Source: Sphaerisporangium sp040649355 (GTDB taxonomy: Bacteria > Actinomycetota > Actinomycetes > Streptosporangiales > Streptosporangiaceae). Taken from it: DNA of 64,000 nt. The stretch spans positions 124,001-188,000 of the forward strand of contig NZ_JBICTU010000015.1 of the NCBI RefSeq assembly GCF_043197795.1, in the 5' to 3' direction. This document shows, one piece after another, positions 32,214 through 41,038 of the stretch. The stretch's first letter is position 1. The number at the start of each line of letters is the position of its first letter. The position numbers and the translations under genes are program-made. The notes below the pieces were generated by a model. That model had not been told where the DNA came from. It saw only the letters and a program-made list of their open reading frames with translations, and searched no databases.

Positions 32214-35105
32214 GTGAGTGCTCAAACGACGGGGCTTCACTTCTCTGTCCTGGGGCCGCTCACCGCGACCCGCGACGGGGAGGTACTCGACCTCGGGGGC
32301 AACCGCGTCAAGGCGGTCATCGCGACTCTCCTCATCGCCCAGGGCAAGATGGTGACGGCCGAGCGGATCGTCGAGGCGGTCTGGGGGGAGCAGGCGCCGA
32401 ACAGCGTCATGGCGAGCCTGTATTCCTATATCACCAAACTCCGCAAATCCCTCGAACCCGACCGGCCGTCGCGGTCCCCCACCGGCATCCTCGACCGCCA
32501 GGGACCCGGGTACGTACTGCGCGTCAGGCCCGATTCGGTGGACGCCGAGCGCTTCGCCGCGCTGGCCGAGCGCGGCGCCCGGCTGCTCGTCGACGACCCG
32601 GCCACCGCGGCCGACAGCCTCGCGACCGCGCTCGGGCTGTGGCGCGGGCCCGCGTACGTCGACCTCGGCGACAGCGACGTGGCCACGGCCGAGGTCGCGC
32701 GGCTGGACAACGCGCGGCTGGCCGCCCGCCAGGACCACGCGGCGGCCCTCCTGGCCGTGGGCACCGCCGTCCTGGCCGTGGGCGAGCTGGAGCCCCTGGT
32801 CCGCGAGCACCCGCTCGCCGAACGCTCCTGGGAACTGCTGGCCCTCGCCCTGTATCGCACGGGACGGCAGGGGGACGCGCTCGCCGCGCTGCGCACCGCG
32901 CGCGAGCGTCTGATCGACGATCTGGGCGTGGATCCGGGCCCCTCCCTGCGCGCCATGGAGGCGGCGGTGCTCCAGCAGGACCCCGGCCTGGATTGGCAGC
33001 GTCCCCGCGAGACCGTGGCGCTCGCCGAGCCGGCCGAGCAGCGGGAGGCCCCCGGACCTCGCCTTCCCGCGCCACTGACCCGCCTCATCGGAGGCGAGGG
33101 CGCGGTGAGCACGGTGAAAGGCCTCCTCGCGACGCAACGCCTGGTGACGATCACCGGCGCCGCCGGCACGGGCAAGAGCCGCATGGCCCTGGAGGTCGCC
33201 CACCAGCACGCGGACCAGGCGGAGGGCGAAGGGCCGTGGCTGGCCCTGCTCGCCGACGTGGCCGACGAGGCGCTGCTCCCCGGCGCCATCGGCGCGGCGA
33301 TGGGCACGGCGATCACCAAGAGCGCGGACGAGCTCGCGGCCTCGATCGGCGACCGCGAGATGCTCCTCGTGCTGGACAACTGCGAGCACCTGATCGACGC
33401 CGTCGCCGGCCTCGCCGAGAGCCTGCTGTCCCGGTGCCCCGGCCTGCTGCTGCTGGCCACGAGCAGGGAGCCGCTGTCGATCACCGGGGAGGCGACCTGG
33501 GATCTGCCGCCGCTGGATCCCGGCGGCGCGGGCGTCGAGCTCTTCGTGGAACGCTGCCAAGCCGTACGTCCCGGCTGGCGGCCCCGGCACGCCGAACGCC
33601 AGCTGATCTCCCAGATCTGCCAGGAACTGGACGGCCTGCCCCTCGCGATCGAGCTCGCGGCGGCCCAGACGCGCATCCTGTCGCTCCAGCAGATCGAAGA
33701 GGGGCTCAACGACCGCTTCTCGCTGCTGGCCGGCGGGTCGCGGACCGCTCCCGCGCGCCATCGCAGCCTTGAGGCGGCCATCGAGTCGAGCGTGAGCCTG
33801 CTCACCCCGCCCGAGCGGCGGCTCCTCGGCTGCCTCAGCGTGTTCGAGGGCGGGTTCGACCTGGAGGGTGCCGAGCGGCTGGACGACAGGCCGCCCGTGC
33901 TGCCCCGGCTGAGCGGGCTGGTCTCCAAATCGCTCGTCACCGTGGACGGCGCGGGAGGGCCCCGCCGCTACCGCATGCTGGAGACGATCCGGCGGTACGC
34001 GATGCGCGCCCTGACCGGAGACGAGCGGTCCGGCTGGGCGAACCGGCACGTCGCGTGGGCGGTAGAGCTGGCCGAGACCGCCGACCGCCGGCTGCGGACG
34101 TTCGACGGCGAGCGGTGGATGCGCAGGCTCCGGCACGAGCAGGCCAACATGCGCACCGCGCTCGGCCACGCCCTCACCGCAGGCGACGGGGACTCCGCGC
34201 TGCGGATCTCCACGGCGCTGGCCTGGCACTGGTACCGCGCCGGGAACGTGCATGAGGGCATCGGGTGGCTGACCAAGGCCCTGGACTCCGCCGGCCCCGA
34301 CCATCCCAGCCGCGGGCAGGCCCTCATCGGACGGGCGCAGCTCCGCTACCTCGCCGGGGATCCGATCACCGGCAACGACGACGTCGAGGTCGCGCTGCGG
34401 CAGGCCGAGGCCGCGGGCGACATCGAGGTCATGGCCCGCGCCCTGCCCTACAGGGGGTACTTCCTGCAGCTCAGCGGCAACCCCAGCCAGGCGCAGCTCG
34501 CCCTGTCGGAGGGGTGGAAGCACGTACGGGCCGCCGGGCTGCCCTGGGTGGAGGCGGAGCTCATGATGGTGCGCGGGCAGATCACCCGCGTCGCCGGGGA
34601 CCCCGCGCTCGCCGCCGGGCAGCTCCTGCAGGCGGCCGACATCGCCGAGGCGTGCGGCCACGACTGGGCGTACTGCTCGTCCGGCTGGGTCGGCGCGAAG
34701 GTCGCCATGGACCTCGGCGAGGCCGACCGGGCCGTCCAGGAGGCGGCGCGGCTGGTGGTGTACCTCGACCGCACCGAGGACATGACCTTGTGGCTGGCCT
34801 GCGCCCACGTGCTGGCCGGGGCCCTCGGCATGGCGGGCCGGGCGATGGAGGGCGCCGTGCTGCTCGGCGCGGTGTCGGCCATCGGCTCCCGCGTGGGCCA
34901 CTCGCCCCAGCTGATGGACCCGCTCGACGGCCCGCGCAACGTGGCCGTCGTGCGCGCCACCCTCACGGTGGAGGCGTTCGAGGAGGCGACGGCGATGGGG
35001 GCGAGCCTCAGCAAGGAGGACGCCACCTCGATGGCCCGCCGCCTCCTCGTCCGCTCCCCCGGCGTCGAGGAGCACCGGACGGCACTCCGCGTCGACCGCT
35101 CCTGA
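32214..35105 (+). CDS. SARP-family regulator with BTAD, NTPase and TPR domains (AfsR-like)
   Basis: 963 aa. Residues about 8-100 are an OmpR-type winged helix (HFSVLGPLTATRDG...SLYSYITKLRKSLEP), about 105-260 a bacterial transcriptional activation domain (RFAALAERG...LIDDLGVDPGPSLRAMEAAVL), then an NB-ARC-like NTPase with Walker A GAAGTGKS (near 316-323) and Walker B LLVLDNCEHL, then helical repeats to the end. Such proteins activate secondary-metabolite or stress genes. No biosynthetic cluster is seen here, so the target is unknown. GTG at 32214 starts the canonical N-terminus. Confidence 0.9.
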   Translation: MSAQTTGLHFSVLGPLTATRDGEVLDLGGNRVKAVIATLLIAQGKMVTAERIVEAVWGEQAPNSVMASLYSYITKLRKSLEPDRPSRSPTGILDRQGPGYVLRVRPDSVDAERFAALAERGARLLVDDPATAADSLATALGLWRGPAYVDLGDSDVATAEVARLDNARLAARQDHAAALLAVGTAVLAVGELEPLVREHPLAERSWELLALALYRTGRQGDALAALRTARERLIDDLGVDPGPSLRAMEAAVLQQDPGLDWQRPRETVALAEPAEQREAPGPRLPAPLTRLIGGEGAVSTVKGLLATQRLVTITGAAGTGKSRMALEVAHQHADQAEGEGPWLALLADVADEALLPGAIGAAMGTAITKSADELAASIGDREMLLVLDNCEHLIDAVAGLAESLLSRCPGLLLLATSREPLSITGEATWDLPPLDPGGAGVELFVERCQAVRPGWRPRHAERQLISQICQELDGLPLAIELAAAQTRILSLQQIEEGLNDRFSLLAGGSRTAPARHRSLEAAIESSVSLLTPPERRLLGCLSVFEGGFDLEGAERLDDRPPVLPRLSGLVSKSLVTVDGAGGPRRYRMLETIRRYAMRALTGDERSGWANRHVAWAVELAETADRRLRTFDGERWMRRLRHEQANMRTALGHALTAGDGDSALRISTALAWHWYRAGNVHEGIGWLTKALDSAGPDHPSRGQALIGRAQLRYLAGDPITGNDDVEVALRQAEAAGDIEVMARALPYRGYFLQLSGNPSQAQLALSEGWKHVRAAGLPWVEAELMMVRGQITRVAGDPALAAGQLLQAADIAEACGHDWAYCSSGWVGAKVAMDLGEADRAVQEAARLVVYLDRTEDMTLWLACAHVLAGALGMAGRAMEGAVLLGAVSAIGSRVGHSPQLMDPLDGPRNVAVVRATLTVEAFEEATAMGASLSKEDATSMARRLLVRSPGVEEHRTALRVDRS

Positions 35106-35150
35106 CCCCCGGGGCGGGCCCGGAGTACCCGCGCGGAACCGATGTGGCGC

Positions 35151-36455
35151 TCACGGGGTGCCGGGGGACTCTTCCGGGTTCCGGGTCATCGCCGTTCCGC
35201 CGTTGAGGCTGTACGGGCGGCGGGGTCCGGACACGATCGCGCGGTGCCCGGCGGCGACGCCGTTGTAGGAGCGGTTGCCGGGCCTCGGGCGCTCCTCCGC
35301 CGTCCGCCGGCGCTCCCAGGCCGCAAGGCGCCGCCGCGGCTCGGCCCCGTCGAGGAGGCGCGCCTCTCCCATGGCGGCCAGGGTGACGTTTCCGTACGCT
35401 CCGGCGAAAGCCCCGCTCAGCAGGCGCGCGATCAGCTGATGGTCGGCAGGGCGCACCTTGGACACGGCCTCCCGGATGTGCCGCCGGAAGGCGTCGAGGT
35501 CGTGCAGTTCCTCGTCGATCATCGCCAGGTTCAACGGCGGGCAGGGGCTCTCCGGGCAGAGCCGAGCGGCCCTGAGGAGGAAGGCCCGTGCCCGGTCGTG
35601 GTCCTTGGGCGGGTCGAGCGCGATGAGCGCCGCCTCCACCAGCAGCCCCCCGGCCGCCTCCCGCGCCTCCGCCCCCACGGGCTCCTCGGGCCGCGCGTGC
35701 CGGGGCTCGGGGCGCGGCGCCTGTACGACCTCCGCGAGCGACCCCTGTACGGGCTCCGCGCGGGAGGCGCGGCCGGGCGGGGCGATGAGGGAGCTCCCGT
35801 GTTCGAGCAGTTCGAAGGCGGCGGCGCGGTCGCTGTCCGCGAGCACCCGCGCCAGGGAGATCCACGCCTCGGCCACCAGGGGCCGGTGGGCGAGGACGGT
35901 CTGGAACGCGCGCTGGGCCCCCGGCTCGTCCCCCATCTCCGCCAGGCACGTGCCGAGCAGATACCAGGCGAGGGGCGCCGGATCGACGCCGGGATCGGGG
36001 AACACGGCCACCGACGCCGTCAGCTCGGCCGCCGCCTCGGAGTACCGCCCGAAGTACAGACGCAGGCGCGCCCGCTGGATCCCCACGCGGGCACGCCTGC
36101 GCGGATCCACCACCACCGCGTCCGCCAGGTCGAGCGCCCGCGCCGCGTCCTGGAGGCTCACGCCGTGGTCGATCCAGATCTGCGCGGCGTTCGTCAGCGC
36201 TACAGGGTCGTTCGGTGACAGCCGCAGCAGGGCGCCGTACCGCCGCAGGGCCTCGGCGGGCATGCCGTCGGCGTGGTGCAGGATCGCCGCGTTCAGCTCC
36301 TCTCCGTACTGGCGCCGTTGCCACTCGGCCGGCTCACGCCCGTGCTCGTCCCTGAGCCGGAGCGACGCCCTGTGCGAGTGCAGCGCCCGTACGACGGCCA
36401 GTCCGGCGACGGCGATGAGCGGTCCCATGCCGTTCCCGACGTCCTCGCCGTCCAT
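35151..36455 (-). CDS. TPR-repeat protein
   Basis: 434 aa from ATG 36455. The first 25 residues may insert in the membrane (MGPLIAVAGLAVVRAL). Several TPR-like helix pairs follow (AEALRRYGALLRLSPNDPVALTNAAQIW; AWYLLGTCLAEMGDEPGAQRAFQTVLAHRP). A Pro/Glu/Arg-rich linker is near 225-255. It is the third gene of a CRP, cyclase-like, TPR operon, starting 11 nt after the cyclase-like stop. The C-terminal 60 residues are disordered-looking. It probably is a scaffold in that signalling unit. Confidence 0.7.
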   Translation of the reverse strand: MDGEDVGNGMGPLIAVAGLAVVRALHSHRASLRLRDEHGREPAEWQRRQYGEELNAAILHHADGMPAEALRRYGALLRLSPNDPVALTNAAQIWIDHGVSLQDAARALDLADAVVVDPRRRARVGIQRARLRLYFGRYSEAAAELTASVAVFPDPGVDPAPLAWYLLGTCLAEMGDEPGAQRAFQTVLAHRPLVAEAWISLARVLADSDRAAAFELLEHGSSLIAPPGRASRAEPVQGSLAEVVQAPRPEPRHARPEEPVGAEAREAAGGLLVEAALIALDPPKDHDRARAFLLRAARLCPESPCPPLNLAMIDEELHDLDAFRRHIREAVSKVRPADHQLIARLLSGAFAGAYGNVTLAAMGEARLLDGAEPRRRLAAWERRRTAEERPRPGNRSYNGVAAGHRAIVSGPRRPYSLNGGTAMTRNPEESPGTP

Positions 36456-36466
36456 GGCCGTTTCCG

Positions 36467-37195
36467 TCAGTACTCGTCGATGTTGACGATGGGGCCCGTC
36501 AGGCCGGCGCTCATCCGCGCGGGGGTGACGCGGACCCGGGGCGGGAGGTCGCGCCCGCCCCGGGCGGCGTCCGGCACGCTGATCCACGCCTCGGTGACGA
36601 CGTCCTTGGAACGCACGGTCACCCGGCGGAACAGGTGCCTTCTCAGGTCGCGGTGCTCGTGCTCGATGACGTCCTCGAAAAGCTGCGCGGACAGGATGAC
36701 GGCCAGGTCGGCGTCCGGATGCTCGTCGAGCGCCCCCCGCAGCTCGTCGCTGTCGCGCAGGCGGCACACCATGTTCACGGCACTGCCGGTGAAGCCGCCG
36801 TCGCCCACCCGCGTCGGACCCTGGTGGAACGCCACGCGCAGCCGCAGCCGTACGGGCGCGTTCCTGCCGAGATGGCGGTTGTGCTGGCGCAGGGCGACGC
36901 GCAGCTCACCGGCGAACCCGGCGATCGCGCGGGCCTCGTTCACCCCCGACGGCAGCAGCAGCACCAGCCCCTCGCCCTGCTCCCCCCGGAACATGACGGT
37001 CGCGGTCCCCGGCTGGGCGGGCTCGCGCCACTCGGTGAAGTAGAGCCGGTCGAGTCCCGCCTGCCCGCTCGCCTCGGCGATCACCTCGACGAGACGGCGG
37101 CGGAGCTCCTCCTGCCCGGGATCGTTCCATCGGCCGCGATTCTGGACGTCGAGGGCGATGCAGAGCCGACGGACCTCACCGCTCAGGTCGTTCAC
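36467..37195 (-). CDS. Degenerate class III nucleotidyl-cyclase-like protein
   Basis: 242 aa. The first part (RRLCIALDVQNRGRWND) matches the first strand of the class III cyclase homology domain, and RLRVAFHQGPTRVGDGGFTGSAVNMVCRL (about 138-166) matches the second half with its Asn-containing VN-x-x-x-RL. The usual second metal-binding Asp is absent (GEQGEG instead of GDG), so catalysis is doubtful. GTG 37195 follows GGAGA by 6 nt. It lies between a CRP-family gene (upstream) and a TPR gene (downstream) and may sense or bind a nucleotide instead of making cAMP. Confidence 0.6.
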   Translation of the reverse strand: MNDLSGEVRRLCIALDVQNRGRWNDPGQEELRRRLVEVIAEASGQAGLDRLYFTEWREPAQPGTATVMFRGEQGEGLVLLLPSGVNEARAIAGFAGELRVALRQHNRHLGRNAPVRLRLRVAFHQGPTRVGDGGFTGSAVNMVCRLRDSDELRGALDEHPDADLAVILSAQLFEDVIEHEHRDLRRHLFRRVTVRSKDVVTEAWISVPDAARGGRDLPPRVRVTPARMSAGLTGPIVNIDEY

Positions 37196-37253
37196 CGGTT
37201 CTCTCCTTTGGACGGGGCGGGACTGCTGGAGCTCACACAGCGTCCCGCTCCGG

Positions 37254-38003
37254 TCACGCCGGAACCTCATAATCCAACGGGTTGTCGCCGAGTCCGGCGA
37301 AGGTCTGCAGCCTGCGGATGTCGTGGACGACGATGCGGCGGTAGCCCGTGCCGACGACCCCGGCCCTGCGCAGCACGGTCAGGGCCTTGTGCACCGTCGG
37401 GTCGGCGGCTCCCACGAGCGCGGCGAGCTCCGGCTGCGTGAAGGAGACACCGATCATGATGCCCTCGTTCACCGGCTCGCCGTACGAGCAGGCCAGCTCG
37501 ACGAGGATGCGGGCCAGCCGTGTGAGGGTGGAGAACGTGCCGTACTCGACCCGGCGGCGGGTGGTCCAGCGCACCTTGGTGACCACCGCCCGGTTGACGG
37601 CGAGCGATGCCTCGGGACAGCGGCCGAGGAACGTTACGAAGGCCTCCTGGGAGATGAGCCGCACCAGGCAGGGGCCCGCCGCGGTGACGGTGGCCGCCCG
37701 GGGACGCCCGTCCAGGGCCGCGAACTCCCCCACGAGATCGCCGCCGACGCGTACCCCCAGCAGCGCGACCTTGCCGCTCTCGGTGTTCGCCGTGATCTTG
37801 ACGCAGGCGTCCACGAGGAGGAAGACGTCGGTCGCCCTGTCCCCTTCGAGGATCATCGTCTCGCCCGCGGTGAACTGCCGGGGGCGCCCCAGCCCGAGCA
37901 GTTCGTCCCTGGTGGCATCGCCGAGGCCGCCGAGGAGGCTGCCGCGCGGCCATGGGCCTACCTTGCGAATCACACGGCGCCGCCCGGGTTCGGGGCCGTT
38001 CAT
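37254..38003 (-). CDS. CRP/FNR-family transcriptional regulator
   Basis: 249 aa. The cyclic-nucleotide-binding-like domain is at about residues 20-135 (FTAGETMILEGDRATDVFLLVDACVKI, GDLVGEFAALDGRPRAATVTA), the helix-turn-helix at about 190-225 (FTQPELAALVGAADPTVHKALTVLRRAG). ATG 38003 has GGGAGG 6 nt upstream. It heads an operon with a cyclase-like and a TPR gene. The Arg of the cAMP-phosphate pocket is present as GRPRAATVT. Confidence 0.88.
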   Translation of the reverse strand: MNGPEPGRRRVIRKVGPWPRGSLLGGLGDATRDELLGLGRPRQFTAGETMILEGDRATDVFLLVDACVKITANTESGKVALLGVRVGGDLVGEFAALDGRPRAATVTAAGPCLVRLISQEAFVTFLGRCPEASLAVNRAVVTKVRWTTRRRVEYGTFSTLTRLARILVELACSYGEPVNEGIMIGVSFTQPELAALVGAADPTVHKALTVLRRAGVVGTGYRRIVVHDIRRLQTFAGLGDNPLDYEVPA

Positions 38004-38277
38004 GGTGATCCTCCCAGCGTGATGGTGGCCGGCTCGCGGCCGATGGACGACGCCCGGACCCCCACCCGAGCTTTCCGGCGATGAGGAAGGCCACGTCCAC
38101 GGTGATCCGAGGAGCTGGGCGGCCGTCCTCGCCTGAGCGCGCCGTCCTTTCCGCGCGCTCGGGGTGCCGCGATTTTCGTTCGCCCTACGACTATGGGCGG
38201 AGGTCCTTGCGAAGACCTTGCGGCTGGGTGACGGGCCCCCGGCCGTGATCTCGGGTTTGCGGCAGAGGATCACCGCG

Positions 38278-39288
38278 ATGGCAAGATGGCTCACCATGAT
38301 CTGGGGACGGAAGGCGTTACGCGTCGCGCTTGGAATTGGACTTGTCGGGATATGTTCGGCGAGCGGCACCGTCCTCCCCGCCACCTCCGACGCCGCGCCA
38401 CCCCTCCCCACCGCGCCGCCCCTCCCCACCACGCCGCCCCTCCCCACCGCGCCGGACGCGACCGCCGTACCGGACGCGACCACCGCCTCGGACCCGGCCG
38501 CTGCCCCTGACCCGGCTGCCGCGGCGAGCCCGTCGCCCCCCTCGCGGGTGGGGGCGCTCCCCCGGCCCGGCGAGGTGGACCGCGTACGGAAGCGCGCCGG
38601 ACGGCTCCCTGTGGTCACCGCCATCCCGACCAGGCGCAAGGTCGTCTTCCTCACCATCGACGACGGCTGGGAGCAGGACCCCGGGTTCGTCGAGCTGGTC
38701 AGGGAACGGGCGGTCCCGATCACCGTGTTCGCCATGCGCGACGCGGTGGAGGCCAGGGGCGTGCCCGACCCCTCCGCCGCCGGCGGGCACTACGTGGGCG
38801 CGGGCAAGTGGTCCTACTTCCGCGAGCTGCGCGACCTTGGCGTGCCGATCGAGGACCACACGCTCACCCATCCGAACCTGTGGGGTCTCGGCTACGCGGC
38901 CCAGAAGGCCGAGATCTGCGGCTCCGCCAAGGTCATCGCCAAGCGGATCGGGCGCCGCCCCACGCTCTTCCGCCCGCCCTTCGGCAACTTCAACGACACC
39001 ACCCTCCGCGCCGCCAAGGCGTGCGGCCAGTCGGCCCTGCTCCTGTGGACGGCCAGCGTCCAGCCGGGCGGCAAGATCTCCTACCAGGCCCCCGACAAGA
39101 AGCTCCACCCCGGCGACATCCTGCTGCTGCACTTCCGCGCCGATCTGGCCAGGGACTTCCGCGTCCTGCTCGACAAGATCGAACGGCGCGGCTTCGAGCT
39201 CGGCGATCTGGACGCCTACCTCAGGGCCGCCGGATTCCTGCCTCCGGCTCCACCGGGGGGCGTACCCACGAGTCAGCCTGTGGAGTGA
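38278..39288 (+). CDS. Secreted polysaccharide deacetylase (NodB homology)
   Basis: 336 aa. N-terminal signal/anchor helix (ALRVALGIGLVGICSASG, residues 13-30), then a Pro/Thr/Ala-rich linker (40-88) coded partly by an 18-bp repeat, then the NodB domain: TIDDG (D128, D129), DHTLTH (H194, H198) and RPPFGNFN (232-239). The metal triad D/H/H is intact. It should act outside the cell on cell-wall or capsular glycans. ATG 38278 has AGGA 8-9 nt upstream. It lies divergent from the CRP gene. Confidence 0.87.
   Translation: MARWLTMIWGRKALRVALGIGLVGICSASGTVLPATSDAAPPLPTAPPLPTTPPLPTAPDATAVPDATTASDPAAAPDPAAAASPSPPSRVGALPRPGEVDRVRKRAGRLPVVTAIPTRRKVVFLTIDDGWEQDPGFVELVRERAVPITVFAMRDAVEARGVPDPSAAGGHYVGAGKWSYFRELRDLGVPIEDHTLTHPNLWGLGYAAQKAEICGSAKVIAKRIGRRPTLFRPPFGNFNDTTLRAAKACGQSALLLWTASVQPGGKISYQAPDKKLHPGDILLLHFRADLARDFRVLLDKIERRGFELGDLDAYLRAAGFLPPAPPGGVPTSQPVE
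38395..38448 (+). repeat. 18-bp tandem array inside the deacetylase gene
   Basis: Three 18-bp units begin at 38395, 38413 and 38431, each of the form RCGCCRCCCCTCCCCACC, giving the six-residue repeat (A/T)PPLPT in the secreted linker. It is in-frame. Confidence 0.9.
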
Positions 39289-39505
39289 CGCCATACGGGC
39301 GGCCGGGAACGATCATTGGACAGGCCGCCGGGAACGCCCGGGGTCCATCCGGGGAAGACGGGGCGCGAGTCCCTTGTGACCGGGGCGCCCCGGCGAGCAT
39401 TCTCGGTTCCGCGGGGACCGGGTGCCGCGAGTGGGGGCCGGTGTGCCTGTGGGGGGCCGCCGGGCCGATGTGACGAAGATCGCATGACTCGCGGCACCCC
39501 CAAAT

Positions 39506-39554
39506 GCTCTACAGCCTGTAGTACTACCTAAAGTAGAACTACGACGTGTAGAGC
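39506..39554. promoter_or_regulatory. Cluster of GTAG/CTAC dyads upstream of cydA
   Basis: An outer inverted repeat GCTCTACA (39506-39513) ... TGTAGAGC (39547-39554) encloses a perfect 10-bp palindrome GTAGTACTAC (39518-39527) and GTAG-AA-CTAC (39533-39542). Two dyads are also visible: CTCTACA-GCC-TGTAGTA and AACTACG-ACG-TGTAGAG. The TACA/TGTA half-sites resemble those of BlaI/MecI/CopY-type repressors. The cluster ends 20 nt before the cydA start, in an AT-rich stretch of the 286-bp spacer; it should overlap the promoter. Confidence 0.6.
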
Positions 39555-39574
39555 TCCTGACCCGTGAGGGGAAG

Positions 39575-41029
39575 ATGGACGCATTGGACCTGGCTCGGTG
39601 GCAGTTCGGGGTCACCACCGTGTACCACTTTCTCTTCGTACCCCTGACGATCGGCCTCGGCGTCTTCGTCGCCGGGCTGCAGACGGCCTGGCACCGCACG
39701 GGCAAGGAGCACTACCTCAGGCTGACCAGGTTCTTCGGGAAGCTGTTCCTGATCAACTTCGCGATGGGCGTGGTCACGGGCATCGTCCAGGAGTTCCAGT
39801 TCGGGATGAACTGGAGTGAGTACTCCACCTTCGTGGGCGACGTGTTCGGGGCGCCGCTGGCGATGGAGGCGCTGCTCGCGTTCTTCCTGGAGTCGACCTT
39901 CCTCGGCCTGTGGATCTTCGGCTGGGAGCGGCTGCCCAAGCGGATCCACCTGGCGTGCATCTGGGCCGCCGCCATCGGGTCGAACCTGTCGGCGTACTTC
40001 ATCCTCGCGGCGAACGCCTGGATGAAGCACCCGGTGGGCTACGAGGTGGTCGACGGGCGGGCCAGGATGACCGACCTGTGGGCCGTGCTGACCAACTCCA
40101 CGGCCACGGCCCAGGTCCCGCACGTGATCGCGGCGGCCTTCATCGTCGCCGGAGGGTTCGTCGTCGCGGTGAGCGGCTACCGGATCCTGCGCGAGCGGCG
40201 CCTCGCCGCCGACGGGGACGCGACCGTGCCCCTCACCAGGGTGGCGCGCGGACGGGCCGCCGGCCGCGTCCCGCGCGACCCGGCCATGTGGCGGACGAGC
40301 CTTCGCGCCGCGCTGGTCATGACGGCGATCGCCGGAGTGGTCGCCGCGGGCAGCGGCGACCTGTCGGGCCAGCTCCTGCGCGAGCAGCAGCCCATGAAGC
40401 TCGCCGCCGCCGAGGGGCTGCGGCACGACGTCGAGGGCGCGCCGTTCTCGCCCGTGCCGGGCCTTGAGGTGCCGAAGGTGCTCAGCCTGCTCGCCGCGCA
40501 CGACCCGGACGCCGAGGTCCAGGGCCTCGACGACCTCCAGAAGCGGTACGAGGAGCAGTTCGGCCCCGGCGACTACCAGCCCAACGTGCCGGTCGTGTTC
40601 TGGTCGTTCCGGGTCATGATCGGGTTCGGGCTCGCCACCGTGGGCCTGTCGGTCCTCGGGCTCTGGCTGACCCGGCGCCGCCGCGCGACGCCCGCGTGGT
40701 TCGCCAGGGCCTGCCTGCTGGCGCTCCCGCTGCCGCCCCTGGCGATGATCGCCGGATGGCTGCTCAGCGAGATCGGGCGGCAACCCTGGACCGTCCAGGG
40801 CGAGTTGCTCACGGCGGCGAGCGTCTCGCCGGGGGTCACCCTGAGCGAGGTGGCGATCTCCCTGGCGATCTTCACGCTCCTGTACGGGGTGCTGGCAATC
40901 GCCGAGGCCAGACTGCTGGTGCGGCACATCAAGGCGGGACCCGAGCCCGTCGAGCCGTCCGTCGACCCCCGCCTCCCCGACGACCTCGACGCCGAGGCCG
41001 CCCGCCTCGCGCCGACCCTGATGTACTAG
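39575..41029 (+). CDS. cydA: Cytochrome bd oxidase subunit I
   Basis: 484 aa, polytopic. It begins LDLARWQFGVTTVYHFLFVPLTIGLG with the b595/d-ligand histidine H18, and contains GVVTGIVQEFQFGMNW and GSGDLSGQLLREQQPMKLAAAEG, the GRQPW motif (EIGRQPWTVQGELLTA), all typical of CydA. It transfers electrons from menaquinol to oxygen. The Q-loop is short. A GTAG/CTAC operator cluster lies directly upstream. cydB follows after 9 nt; no cydDC assembly transporter is next to the pair. Confidence 0.95.
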   Translation: MDALDLARWQFGVTTVYHFLFVPLTIGLGVFVAGLQTAWHRTGKEHYLRLTRFFGKLFLINFAMGVVTGIVQEFQFGMNWSEYSTFVGDVFGAPLAMEALLAFFLESTFLGLWIFGWERLPKRIHLACIWAAAIGSNLSAYFILAANAWMKHPVGYEVVDGRARMTDLWAVLTNSTATAQVPHVIAAAFIVAGGFVVAVSGYRILRERRLAADGDATVPLTRVARGRAAGRVPRDPAMWRTSLRAALVMTAIAGVVAAGSGDLSGQLLREQQPMKLAAAEGLRHDVEGAPFSPVPGLEVPKVLSLLAAHDPDAEVQGLDDLQKRYEEQFGPGDYQPNVPVVFWSFRVMIGFGLATVGLSVLGLWLTRRRRATPAWFARACLLALPLPPLAMIAGWLLSEIGRQPWTVQGELLTAASVSPGVTLSEVAISLAIFTLLYGVLAIAEARLLVRHIKAGPEPVEPSVDPRLPDDLDAEAARLAPTLMY

Positions 41030-41038
41030 GAGACCGCC

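Noticed and set aside
32004..35075. Very long open frame on the minus strand opposite the SARP gene
   Set aside because: It is an antisense shadow of the high-GC SARP gene; the plus strand carries recognisable BTAD and NTPase domains.
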